Assembly (NCBI GenBank): GCA_016716085.1
Contig: JADJWY010000023.1
Location: 124,001 to 188,000, forward strand
DNA: 64,000 nt
Source: Hahellaceae bacterium
GTDB lineage: Bacteria; Pseudomonadota; Gammaproteobacteria; Pseudomonadales; Oleiphilaceae
Direction of reading: 5' to 3'
Part shown: in pieces, positions 20,430 to 30,215 of the stretch
How positions within the stretch are numbered: position 1 is the stretch's first letter
Layout of the letters: every line of letters starts with the position of its first letter
Translations under genes and position numbers: made by a program
Notes under the pieces: model-generated
The model's input: only the letters and a program-made list of their open reading frames with translations
Told to the model about the DNA's origin: nothing
The model's database searches: none

Positions 20430-20645
20430 ATGAGCAACGTCGGCCAGAAGGGACGCGAAACCCAGACCCGAGTGGTGAACTATTTTCAGCAAGCCCTGGG
20501 TTATCGTTATCTGGGCGACTGGCACGACCGGCAAGGTAACCGAAATGTCGGAACGCCTATCCAAACCTGCCATATCAAAAAATGCATGAAGCAAATTGCT
20601 GACAGGCAAGAACCGCTCAGTGAAACCCACGAGGAGGATCATTGA
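20430..20645 (+). pseudogene. 5' stub of hsdR (partial duplicate)
   Basis: The first 41 codons (MSNVGQKGRETQTRVVNYFQ and on to GDWHDRQGNRNV) are a clear second copy of the start of hsdR at 24937, with nearly identical DNA from the ATG onward. After codon 41 the match stops abruptly and an unrelated 30-residue tail reaches a stop that overlaps the next gene (TGATG). It has its own AAGGA site. The stub marks where full hsdR presumably once followed, before about 4.3 kb of other genes was placed in between. Confidence 0.8.
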
Positions 20646-23274
20646 TGAGTGAGAACGCTTTTGAATGTGGTAGCCGCTGGTTAAAGGCGGACTTTCATCT
20701 TCATACCCGTGCGGATAAAGAGTTCAAATACACCGGTGAAGAAAATGACTACCTGAACCAATATGTGCGATCGCTGGCTAATGCCGGCATTGGGCTCGGT
20801 GTAATAACCAATCACAACAAGTTTGATTTGGACGAGTTTAGAGCGCTGCAAAAAAGGGCAAGAAAATCAGGCATTGGTCTGCTGCCCGGCATTGAACTGT
20901 CAGTAAAAGATGGCCAAGCGGGTGTGCATACCGTAGTCTTCTCGGATGAATGGTTTGCCAACAAAGAACAGGTCAACTATATCCAAAGCTTTCTCAACGT
21001 GACCTTTGCGGGCATTGCCAACTTTGAGGACGAGAATGCTCGTTCGAAGCACGATATTGTTGAAACCGTACGAAAACTGGATGATTTTCATAGGGACTAC
21101 TTCCTGATATTTGCGCATGTTGAAGCGCCCAATGGCTTATGGTCCGGGTTCTCCCCCGGCCGAATAAAAGAAGTATTCGAGAATGCGGCAGTTGGGCGCA
21201 GAGCATTGGCCTTTCAGAAAGTTCGTACCCGAGATGAGCGTGTCAAAATCCAGCAAGCTTTAGGCGCGTTATACCCTGCCGAGGTAGAAGGCAGTGATGC
21301 TAAGAACCTTGCAGACATGTCTGCGAGAAACGATGCCATTTATTTAAAGCTCGGAGCTTTCAGTTTTGAAGCTGTAAAATTTGCCTTGCGCGATAAAGAA
21401 TCCCGAGTTCGGGTTGATTTGCCGAGCTATGGCCATTCATTTATCCGTAAAATCAGTTTTGAAGGAGCGGGCACCCTTGGTGGCACCGAAATTTGCTTGT
21501 CGCCGGAACTCAATGCCCTGATTGGCATTCGTGGTAGCGGAAAATCCTCTGTGCTGGAGGGTATTCGCTATGCGCTGAATATCCCGTTTGGCGATAGAGC
21601 CTCGGATGTCGAGTATAAAGAAAGCCTGGTGAAACATTTGTTGCGGAGCGGAGGGAAAATTACCATCGACGCCATTGATCGTCGAGGCCAGCCCGATCAG
21701 ATACGTCGCAGATTAGGTGAGCGGCCGGATGTTGATGTCAACGGACAATTACAACCAAGTGTGTCGATTCGAGAAACCGTATTGCACCAACCCATCTATT
21801 TTGGCCAAAAGACTTGTCGAGTACTGGCGCAGGCTTTGAAAAAGATTTGATAGAAAAGCTGGTTGGTGAAGCCTTGATCCCTGTGCGGCAAAAAGATTGA
21901 ACAAGGTCGCCAGCGAGTGGTGGACGCCATTGGTCAAATTAAACGCCTGACCCGTGCCTCAATGCAAAAACAAGAATGGTTGCATAAAAAGCAGGACTCG
22001 GAGTTTAAGTTAAAGTTCTATCAGCGTCATGGTGTTGAAGCCAAACTGCAAAAGCAGATCGACTTTGATCGTGATGAGCGAAAAGCACAGCAGGTTATCC
22101 AGGGTACACACCAGTATCTGTCCGAATTGAATGGCTTTATTGCAAGCTTTGAAGACGAACTTAAAAACCAGATTCTGTACAAATCCGCGCAGAGCCAGCC
22201 TTTTTTTGATGATTTTTTTGCTACGTACCAGCAGTTGCTTCACAGCTTTGACAGCATTAAGCAGATTGCAGTCAACGGAAAAATGACCACAGCAATTACA
22301 GCAAAAGCTGGCAGGCTTCCAGCAGCAGAAACAGGCTTTGAAAGAAGAGTTTGCGGACATAGAGCGTAAGTTGGCCGGCGAACTGAAACAAGCCAGTGCG
22401 CAAGCTATCAGCCCACAAGAATTTAAACAGCTAAAGAGTGTGCTGGATCAGGCTGAACAAATGCTTGGGGTATTGGCCAAGAGCGAGCAGCAATATGCTG
22501 ATTTGAACCAAGGGTTAGAACGGGAGTTGGCTCAGCTAAACGACCTTTGGCTTGAGGAATACCGGGCGATTGAGCAAGTGCTGATTAAAATCAATCGGGT
22601 GGATTCGCCGCTTAAAATTGTCCCACAGTTTAAGGCCAACAAGGCAGCCATGCTCAAGCATATACAAGATTTATATCGCGGTAGTCGTATTCGTGAAGCA
22701 ATGCTGCAAACTGTGGTGAACGAGTTCAGTGACTTTGGCGCTACGTGGCGGGAAAAAAGCTTGTTGCAATCGCTGCTTGGCAGTTCCTTCGATACCTTCT
22801 GGCAATACTTCGAAGACAACTTAGAGGCCTTACTCACTTGGCAGGTGCCAAATAATTTCACCATTGAATACCGCGGTAAGGCGCTCGCTCATCATTCATT
22901 GGGTCAGCGTGCTTCAGCTCTGATGCTGTTTGTTTTAAGTCAGCGGGAAAATGACATTGTCATTATCGACCAACCAGAAGACGACACCGGATAATCAAAC
23001 GATTTATGACGATGTTATAAAGCTGATCCGTGAACTAAAGCCAGAAACCCAATTTGTGTTTGCTACTCACAACGCCAATATTCCAGTATTAGGGGATGCA
23101 GAACAGGTAATTGTCTGTGAATATCAGGATGATCATATTGATATAGTTAGTGGTAGCATTGATTGTGCTGATGTTCAGCAACGCATTGTCGGCATTATGG
23201 AGGGTGGTGCTGGGGCCTTCGAGAAACGTAAACAGGTATATGAAGCATGGAAACCGAAGAACTCTTATCAATAG
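20645..23274 (+). pseudogene. PHP-domain / SMC-like ATPase fusion (TrlF-like), frameshifted as assembled
   Basis: This protein is about 875 residues once frames are joined. Residues about 10-230 form a PHP metal-dependent phosphoesterase domain (LKADFHLHTRADKEF, VITNHNKFD, GIELSVKDG, FAHVEAPNG). Next comes an SMC/RecF-like ATPase: Walker A IGIRGSGKSSVLEGI near residue 297, a long coiled coil, signature-like HHSLGQRASALMLFVL and Walker B IVIIDQPEDD, then FVFATHNANIPVLGDAE. Such PHP-ATPase fusions occur in defence islands. Frame changes at 21807 (lost A), 21888 and 22300 (extra A) and 22985 are short-run changes, so the gene is probably intact. The start overlaps the hsdR stub stop; the 3' end overlaps the next gene by 28 bases. 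Confidence 0.78.
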
Positions 23275-24414
23275 TCGCCCGGGACGAAGATAGCCGTCAT
23301 CAATTTAAGGCGGATGTAAATAATGCGGCATCGCTGGGTGCGGAAATGGTTGCGTTTTCCAATAGCCAAGGCGGTTTAATTCTCATCGGCATTATCAATG
23401 GCAATGGTTCCAGGTCTGGGTTGACGCGAGAAGATGTAGGTCGAATCAATCAAATCATTGCGAATGCAGCGACTAATAATGTAAGACCTCCAATAAATCC
23501 TGTTACCGAAAACATTCAACTTCCTGATGGTTTGGTTATTGTTTTGCATATAGAGCAAGGCATTAGTAAACCTTATATGGATACTCAAGGTCATGTTTGG
23601 GTGAAAAGTGGATCAGACAAGCGAAGAGTAACTGCTCGTGAAGAATTGCAGCGCATGTTCCAGGAGGCCTCATTAGTCCATGCAGATGAAACTCCGGTTA
23701 GCGGTTCTTCCGCGGCTGACATTGACCAGGATTTTTTCGATTCCTTTTTTGAAAGAGAATACGGAGAGACTGTCGAAGAGCAGGGTGTTTCTCGCGCCCA
23801 GCTGCTGGAAAATATGAATCTGTCTAAAAATGGTAGGTTGAACATAAGTGGTGTTCTATTGTTCGGATCGAGACCCACATTCGCCTTCCTGTTTTTATTG
23901 TTAAGGCAGTTGCTTTTCCGGGAATTGACATCGAAGACCAGCATTATATCGATAGCCAGGATATAAATGGTAAGGTGTCGGACGTGTTTCAGAAAGTCTT
24001 GGTATTTGCACTGGCGAATATTCGCCATGTTCAAAATGATCAGGGTTTCAACTCACTAGGCGAGCCGGAAATCCCAAGGATTGTGTTGGAAGAATTGATC
24101 GCAAATGCGCTTATTCACAGGGATTACTTCGTATCAGCGCCAGTTAAAGTGCTGGTTTTCGCCGACCGAGTTGAAATAATCAGCCGGGGCATCTACCGAA
24201 CAACTTGACAATTGAGAATATTAAAATGGGGAACTCGAACATTCGTAACCCGATATTAGCCTCATTTGCGCCCAAAGTTTTGCCTTACAGAGGTTTAGGG
24301 AGTGGAATAAAGCGAGCAATTAAAGCCTATCCTGACATTGAGTTTATTGATGATAAAGATGGCAATGCATTCAGAGTCATCATCAAACGTAGAGCGGTAC
24401 CGGAAAGTCAATAG
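23247..24414 (+). pseudogene. AlbA_2 domain protein with GHKL-like C-terminal domain (frameshifted as assembled)
   Basis: This protein is about 389 residues. The N-terminal Schlafen-type AlbA_2 nucleic-acid-binding domain shows SRHQFKADVNNAASLGAEMV, AFSNSQGGLILIGI and KPYMDTQGHVWVKSGSDKRR. The C-terminal half resembles the ATPase-like domain of the putative transcriptional regulator/RecG-like group (LEELIANALIHRDYF, VLVFADRVEIISPGHLP, GNSNIRNPILASFA, YRGLGSGIKRA). Restoring one T at 23886 and one C at 24184 joins the pieces. These proteins are frequent in defence islands and toxin-antitoxin contexts; molecular function is not established. Confidence 0.8.
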
Positions 24415-24425
24415 GTGCAATTCTC

Positions 24426-24940
24426 ATGATTCACTACACCACTGGTAATTTACTCGACGCGCCTGTTGATGCCTTGGTCAATACGGTCAACACTGTGGGC
24501 GTGATGGGCAAGGGCATTGCCTTAATGTTTAAAGAGCGATTTCCAAATAACATGAAGGCTTATGCGGAAGCCTGTAAATCCAATCAGGTGACCATTGGCA
24601 AGATGTTTGTCACTGAAAGTGGTGAATTGTACGGCCCTCGCTGGATCATCAATTTCCCTACCAAAAGCACTGGCGTTCGCCCTCCAGGATGGAGTGGGTG
24701 GAAGCAGGGTTAAATGATCTAAAGGCCTTTATTATGGCTAATCATGTAAAGTCGATTGCTATTCCAGCACTGGGCGCAGGCAACGGTGGTTTGAATTGGC
24801 TGCAAGTGAAGCCTCGCATCGACGCGGTACTAAATAGCCTGGGCGACGTAGCTATCTGGATTTATGAACCGATCAGTGATTACCAGAACTGCGCAGAAAA
24901 ATCTGCTGCAATTGCTGATAGCATGGGATCGTTTCCATGA
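24426..24940 (+). pseudogene. DarG-like macrodomain protein (one frameshift as assembled)
   Basis: This is a macrodomain of about 170 residues that binds or removes ADP-ribose. It opens IHYTTGNLLDAPVDALVNTV with the NTVNTVGVMGKGIALMFK loop, and later has SIAIPALGAGNGGLNW. This is the pattern of the N-terminal domain of DarG, the antitoxin that reverses DNA ADP-ribosylation. Adding one A at 24663-24666 turns KSTGVRPPGW into KKHWRSPSRMEWVEAG, the expected DarG-like sequence. The DarG C-terminal domain and a DarT toxin are absent. The stop overlaps the hsdR start (ATGA). Confidence 0.85.
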
Positions 24941-27900
24941 GCAACGTCGGCCAGAAGGAGCGTGAAACCCAAAAACGAGTGGTGAACTTCTTTCAGCAAG
25001 CTCTGGGTTATCGCTACCCTGGGCGACTGGCACGACCGGCAAAATAACCGTAATGTCGAAATTGATGTTCTTAAACCTTGGCTACTAAAGCGCGGTATTG
25101 ACGAGGCACTGATCAATCGGGCCTTACGAAAACTCGAAATCGCCGTGGCGTTAGGGAGGGCAAGAAACTCTTCGATGCCAACAAAGACGTTTACCGACTG
25201 CTGCGCTATGGCGTGAAAGATAAGGTTGGTGCGGGTCACCTGAACGAAACCGTGTGGCTGATCGATTGGCAAAATCCCCAGAATAATGACTTCGCCATCG
25301 CCGAAGAAGTGACCGTGAAAGGCGAAAACAAGAAGCGCCCGGATATCGTGCTGTACGTGAATGGCATCGCCCTGGGCATATTGGAATTGAAGCGTTCCTC
25401 GGTCTCCACGAGCGAAGGCATCCGGCAGAATCTGGACAATCAGAAGAAAGACTTTATCCGCAACTTCTTCACCACCATGCAACTGGTCATGGCGGGCAAT
25501 GACACCCAAGGGCTACGCTACGGCACGATAGAAACCCCGGAGCGTTATTACCTTGAATGGAAAGACAATCAACCAAACCCCAGCGAAAATCCGTTAGAGA
25601 ATCACTTAAGCCAGGTCTGCAATAAACAGCGCTTTTTAGAAATTATCCATGATTTCATTGTATTCGATTCGGGCATAAAGAAAACCTGCCGTCACAATCA
25701 GTATTTTGGTATTCAGGCAGCGAAGAAGCACATTGCTTCGCGTCAGGGCGGCATCATCTGGCACACGCAGGGTTCGGGTAAAAGTCTCACCATGGTCTGG
25801 CTGGCCAAATGGATACGGGAAAATGTCACCGACGCGAGAGTGCTGATTGTCACCGATAGAACCGAGTTGGATGAACAGATTGAGAAAGTGTTCAAAGGCG
25901 TCGATGAAGAGATCGATCGCAGCAAAAGCGGTGCCGACCTGATCGCAAAGCTCAACCATCCCACGCCGTGGCTGTTGTGTTCATTAGTGCACAAGTTTGG
26001 GCGTCAGGGTGAGTCGGATGATGAAGGTGCCACCCGCGATTTTATCGAAGAACTCAGGAAGAGCCTACCGACTAACTTTCGACCGAAGGGAAACCTGTTC
26101 GTGTTCGTGGATGAGTGCCACCGCACTCAATCTGGCAAATTGCATTGTGCGATGAAAAGTATCCTGCCGGACGCTCTGTTTATCGGCTTTACCGGCACAC
26201 CGCTGATGAAAAAGGATAAACAGAAATCCATTGAGGTGTTTGGTCCCTACATTCATACCTACAAATTCAACGAGGCCGTTTCCGATGGCGTAGTGTTGGA
26301 TCTGCGTTATGAAGCCAGAGATATCGATCAACACTTAACCTCTGAAACCAAGGTGGATCAGTGGTTTGAAGCCAAAACCAAAGGGCTGTCAGGCATCGCG
26401 AAAACCCAGTTAAAGCAAAAATGGGGCACCCTGCAAAAGGTACTTTCCAGTAAATCCCGGCTGGAAAAAATCGTCAGTGATATCCTGATGGATATGGAGT
26501 TAAAACCTCGGCTGATGGATGGGCGCGGCAATGCCATGCTGGTCTGTGCCAGTGTGCATCAGGCTTGTGTCGTCTATGACTTATTCAGCAAAACGGATCT
26601 CAACGGCAAGTGCGCGATTGTCACAAGTTACAAACCCAGTGCGACTGAAATCAAGGGAGAAGAAACTGGGGAAGGGCTGACCGAGAAATTATTCAAGTAC
26701 GATGTTTACCGGAGAATGCTCGCCAACTACTTCGAGCAGGACGAAGAGCAGGCAGCCAAGCGCGTTGATGAATTTGAACTGAATGTAAAAAAGCGTTTTA
26801 TCGAAGAACCCGGTCAAATGCGCTTATTGATTGTGGTCGACAAGCTACTGACCGGTTTCGACGCACCGTCTGCGACGTATCTGTATATCGATAAAAGCAT
26901 GGCCGATCACAGCCTGTTCCAAGCCATTTGCCGGGTCAACCGACTGGACGGTGATGACAAGGAATACGGTTATATTATTGACTACAAGGATCTGTTTAGG
27001 TCGCTGGATAAAGCCGTGAAGGACTACACCGCCGAAGCCTTCGACGCTTACGACAAAGAAGACGTGGCTGGCCTGCTAAAAGACCGTTTGGTCCAAGCCA
27101 AAGAAGATCTGGACAATGCACTTGAAACCGTTCGGGCACTTTGCGAACCGGTGCATTATCCCCGCAATACCCAAGATTTTCTGGCCTTTTTCTGCGGACA
27201 ATCTGGCAGTAACAGCGAGGCCTTGTCTGAAAAGGAGGCCTTGCGGCTTACGCTATACCAGTCGGTTGCCAAGTTGCTGCGAGCCTATGCCAACATCGCC
27301 AATGAAATGGAGCAAGCGGGATATACATCCACTCAGGCAGCAGCCATTAAACAGGAAGTGACTCACTTTGAGAAAGTGCGTGATGAAGTTAAAGTGGCCA
27401 GTGGTGATCTATTGGACATGAAACGCTTTGAGCCTGCCATGCGGCATTTACTGGATATGTACATTCGAGCGGATGACAGCGAAACCCTGATGGACTTTGA
27501 GGAACTGGGTTTGATCGAACTGGTGGTTAAAAATGACGGGCAGGGCATGGAAAAGCTACCCAAAGGGCTTTTGAACAATAAAGAAGCCATGGCCGAAGCC
27601 ATCGAAAACAATGTTCGCAAAACCATCATTGATGAAAACCCGGTGAATCCCCGCTACTACGAGCATATGTCGACCTTGCTGGATGAGTTGATCGAGCAGC
27701 GGCGTAAAAAGGCGATTGATTACCAGAAATATCTGCAAGAAATCAAAGCATTGGCCAAAAAAGTAGTCAATCCTGCCAGCACCAATAAAAGTCGTTATCC
27801 GGAATCCATGGACACAGCAGCGAAGCAATCGCTGTTTGATAACCTGGGCCAGGATGAAGCGCTAGCCAACAAGATTGATGAAGCGGTGCGTACAACCAAG

Positions 27901-28032
27901 AAAGCAGATTGGTTGGGTGATCGGTTTAAAGAACGTGAAATTGCTAATGCCATTCGAGACACAACTGAAGGTTACACGATTGATATTGAAGCGGTGATGG
28001 CATTGATCAAAGCGCAAAAGGAATACCTTTGA
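24937..28032 (+). CDS. hsdR: type I restriction enzyme HsdR motor/nuclease subunit (frameshifted near the 5' end as assembled)
   Basis: This is the ATP-dependent translocase and nuclease of the type I R-M complex. The nuclease domain near residues 110-160 has RPDIVLYVNGIALGILELKR (D...ExK). The helicase motor has Walker A TQGSGKSLTMVW, motif II FVDECHRTQSGK, motif III FTGTPL and motif VI QAICRVNRLDGDD, followed by a long helical C-terminus. The 939-codon stretch from 25213 is unbroken. The first 90 codons need two corrections: an extra C at 25017-25019 and a missing G at 25154-25156. The start is set at 24937 by the protein match with the stub at 20430 and by the ATGA overlap with the macrodomain gene. 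Confidence 0.92.
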
Positions 28033-28748
28033 AGTCGCAGATCGAAATTCGTGACATCACGGTAGTGATAAACCACAAAGATATAAAGAACCTGCATCTG
28101 AGTGTGCTACCGCCAGATGGCCGAGTGCGTGTGGCAGCACCGAACAACATGAGTGAACAATCGATCCGTATCGCCGTGATCAGCAGACTGGCATGGATAA
28201 GACGACAGCAACGGGACTTCGCGAAACAGCCCAGACAATCGAGCCGGGAGATGGTCTCAGGTGAAAGCCATTATTTGTGGGGACATCGTTTTCGACTGAG
28301 CCTGGTTGAACGAACTGGCAAACATGCTGTTTTAGTGAAAAGCGCTCATAAAATAGAACTGCACATTTCACCTGGAACCAGCAGAGAAAACCGGCTGAAG
28401 TGTCTCAATGATTTCTACCGCCAGGAAATGAAACAGCGAACCGAAATATTGGTAGCAAAATGGCAAAACACCATCGGCGTAGAAGTGGGCGGTATCGGCA
28501 TCAAAAAAATGAAAACCAAATGGGGCAGCTGCAACATCGCAGCGAAACGAATCTGGCTCAATCTGGAACTAGCCAAAAAGCCACCAGAATGTCTGGAATA
28601 CATTCTGGTCCACGAAATGGTGCATTTGTTAGAGCGACACCATAACGACCGGTTTCGGGAGCTAATGACGCAGTTTATGCCGAACTGGCGGGAGAATCGT
28701 GACTTGCTGAATAGCTTGCCGTTGGCTTATGAGGATTGGCTTTACTGA
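28029..28748 (+). CDS. YgjP-type (DUF45) zinc metallopeptidase
   Basis: This 239-residue protein has the zinc motif HEMVHLLERHH near residue 197 and the conserved lead-in KKMKTKWGSCN...RIWLNLELAKKP typical of YgjP/DUF45 peptidases. It starts with TTG overlapping the hsdR stop (TTGA). Members of this family are regularly the last gene of type I R-M operons; their role there is unclear, perhaps turnover of restriction subunits. No signal peptide is seen, so it is cytoplasmic. Confidence 0.87.
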   Translation: MKSQIEIRDITVVINHKDIKNLHLSVLPPDGRVRVAAPNNMSEQSIRIAVISRLAWIRRQQRDFAKQPRQSSREMVSGESHYLWGHRFRLSLVERTGKHAVLVKSAHKIELHISPGTSRENRLKCLNDFYRQEMKQRTEILVAKWQNTIGVEVGGIGIKKMKTKWGSCNIAAKRIWLNLELAKKPPECLEYILVHEMVHLLERHHNDRFRELMTQFMPNWRENRDLLNSLPLAYEDWLY

Positions 28749-28820
28749 GAGGCAAAGGGACGATAATTGAGAATCACCAAGTGCGGAAGTAAATGGAGGA
28801 GCCGCGCCTATATCAGGCTC

Positions 28821-28854
28821 GCTATGTCCAATACTTGTGAGTACTAGACATAGC
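28821..28854. promoter_or_regulatory. nested inverted repeat upstream of second recombinase gene
   Basis: GCTATGTC (28821-28828) pairs with GACATAGC (28847-28854), and TACT (28832-28835) pairs with AGTA (28840-28843). It is flanked by a looser outer pair, CGCCTATA and TATAGAGGCG. It lies 57 bases before the recombinase ATG and could be an operator, a recombinase binding core or an attachment-site arm. Confidence 0.4.
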
Positions 28855-28910
28855 CTATAGAGGCGTCTACACTGAAACCGACACCTTAATAATGATAAAT
28901 ACTTGATCCC

Positions 28911-30134
28911 ATGGCCATTTCTGATCCATATCCGCTGTTTCCGACATACCCCGAGCTGAAAGACTACCACGCTGGCAGTTTCAAGGCTTTGCACGATCGC
29001 CTGAACGAATTACCTCCCTGGTGTGCTACGCAATGGGATTGGGGAAAGCAGTTTCTGGTGTTTATTGGGCGCAACAAATCCGATCATACCTTTATCCGGT
29101 TTCGTTCCGAAATCGAAAAGTTTATGTTGTGGTGCTTCCTCGTTGCGGATAAACCTCTCGATCAGATGCGCAAATCCGACATCCTGGATTACATCGAATT
29201 CTTCTACAAACCACCGCTTGATTGGATCGGTCTGGCCAACCTGGACAAGTTCATTCAAGTCTCTGGTGATCACCAGTTCAATCCGGAATGGCGACCCTTT
29301 CGCTATATCTCGCAAGGCAGCGACACGGACAGAAAAAAATACCGACCCTCTCAGGAATCCCTTAAATCCGTATTTACGGCGCTGAATGTATTCTACAGCT
29401 ACCTGATGGACGAGGAATTGTGTTTGGGCAATCCGTCATTGATTGCACGCAAGGACTGCAAGCGACTCATTAAAGATGCCCAGATTGGGGAAACCAAACG
29501 TCTCGATCAGGATCAGTGGCAATTCCTTTTGGATACGGCTCAACGGATGGCCGATGAAGATTCGCTGTATGAACGCAATCTGTTTCTTATGGCTGCGATG
29601 AAAGTTTTATTTCTTCGTATCTCCGAACTGTCCGAACGTTCCGACTGGGTGCCAGTCATGAGCCACTTCTGGCAGGATCAGGATAAAAACTGGTGGCTAA
29701 AAGTATTTGGTAAAGGACGCAAACTGCGGGATATTTCGGTCCCTGACAGTTTTCTGTCCTACCTCGAACGTTATCGTCTTTGGCGAGGACTGTCAGCAAG
29801 ACCTGGCATGCAGGAAAAAGAACCTATTGTTGAAAAAATCCGTGGTGCCGGTGGCATGACCGCCCGGCAACTTGCCCGACTCGTCGAACAGGTTTTGTTG
29901 CGGGCCTACGACGACATGCTGCTCTGGCAAGGAAAACAAGCGGCGCAGATTTTCAAGGACGTCTCACCGCACTGGCTCAGACACACGGGCGCCAGTATGG
30001 AAATTGACCGTGGACGCGCACTTAAAGACGTTTCAGAAGATCTGGGACATGCCAGTATGGCAACGACGGACACCGTTTATGTGCGATCAGCAGCCAAAAA
30101 CCGGGCCAAAAGTGGCAAACAGCGGGAGGTTTAA
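28911..30134 (+). CDS. tyrosine recombinase / site-specific integrase
   Basis: This is a 407-residue recombinase unrelated in detail to the one at 5.3-6.4 kb. The core-binding domain is near residues 40-175. Catalytic residues: Arg in FLRISELSERSD, HxxR in HWLRHTGASMEID, His in DLGHASMATTDTV and the nucleophile Tyr in DTVYVRSAAKNRA. The ATG at 28911 lacks a strong ribosome site. The gene follows the R-M operon with 160 bases between, and converges on a CDF transporter. It may mark the right edge of the defence segment. Confidence 0.88.
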   Translation: MAISDPYPLFPTYPELKDYHAGSFKALHDRLNELPPWCATQWDWGKQFLVFIGRNKSDHTFIRFRSEIEKFMLWCFLVADKPLDQMRKSDILDYIEFFYKPPLDWIGLANLDKFIQVSGDHQFNPEWRPFRYISQGSDTDRKKYRPSQESLKSVFTALNVFYSYLMDEELCLGNPSLIARKDCKRLIKDAQIGETKRLDQDQWQFLLDTAQRMADEDSLYERNLFLMAAMKVLFLRISELSERSDWVPVMSHFWQDQDKNWWLKVFGKGRKLRDISVPDSFLSYLERYRLWRGLSARPGMQEKEPIVEKIRGAGGMTARQLARLVEQVLLRAYDDMLLWQGKQAAQIFKDVSPHWLRHTGASMEIDRGRALKDVSEDLGHASMATTDTVYVRSAAKNRAKSGKQREV

Positions 30135-30150
30135 TTCAGTCAACTCATCT

Positions 30151-30192
30151 AAATGCATTCGTTGCTTTCATTATAATAAAGTGAATGCGTTT
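30151..30192. terminator. stem-loop between convergent recombinase and CDF genes
   Basis: AAATGCATTC at 30151-30160 pairs with GAATGCGTTT at 30183-30192 (9 of 10 bases) with an AT-rich 22-base loop. It lies between two converging genes, so a bidirectional terminator is likely. Confidence 0.45.
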
Positions 30193-30215
30193 GTCGCAAT
30201 ACAGGTGGCACCTCG

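Noticed and set aside
20430..20645. A real 71-residue gene
   Set aside because: Its first 41 residues are a copy of the HsdR start and the rest is unrelated tail, so it is treated as a stub.
24426..24940. A DarTG toxin-antitoxin system
   Set aside because: Only the macrodomain half of DarG is present, and no DarT-like ADP-ribosyltransferase is encoded next to it.
28749..28910. tRNA or small RNA gene between the YgjP-type and recombinase genes
   Set aside because: The nested inverted repeat does not fold into a cloverleaf and has no terminator-like T-run.
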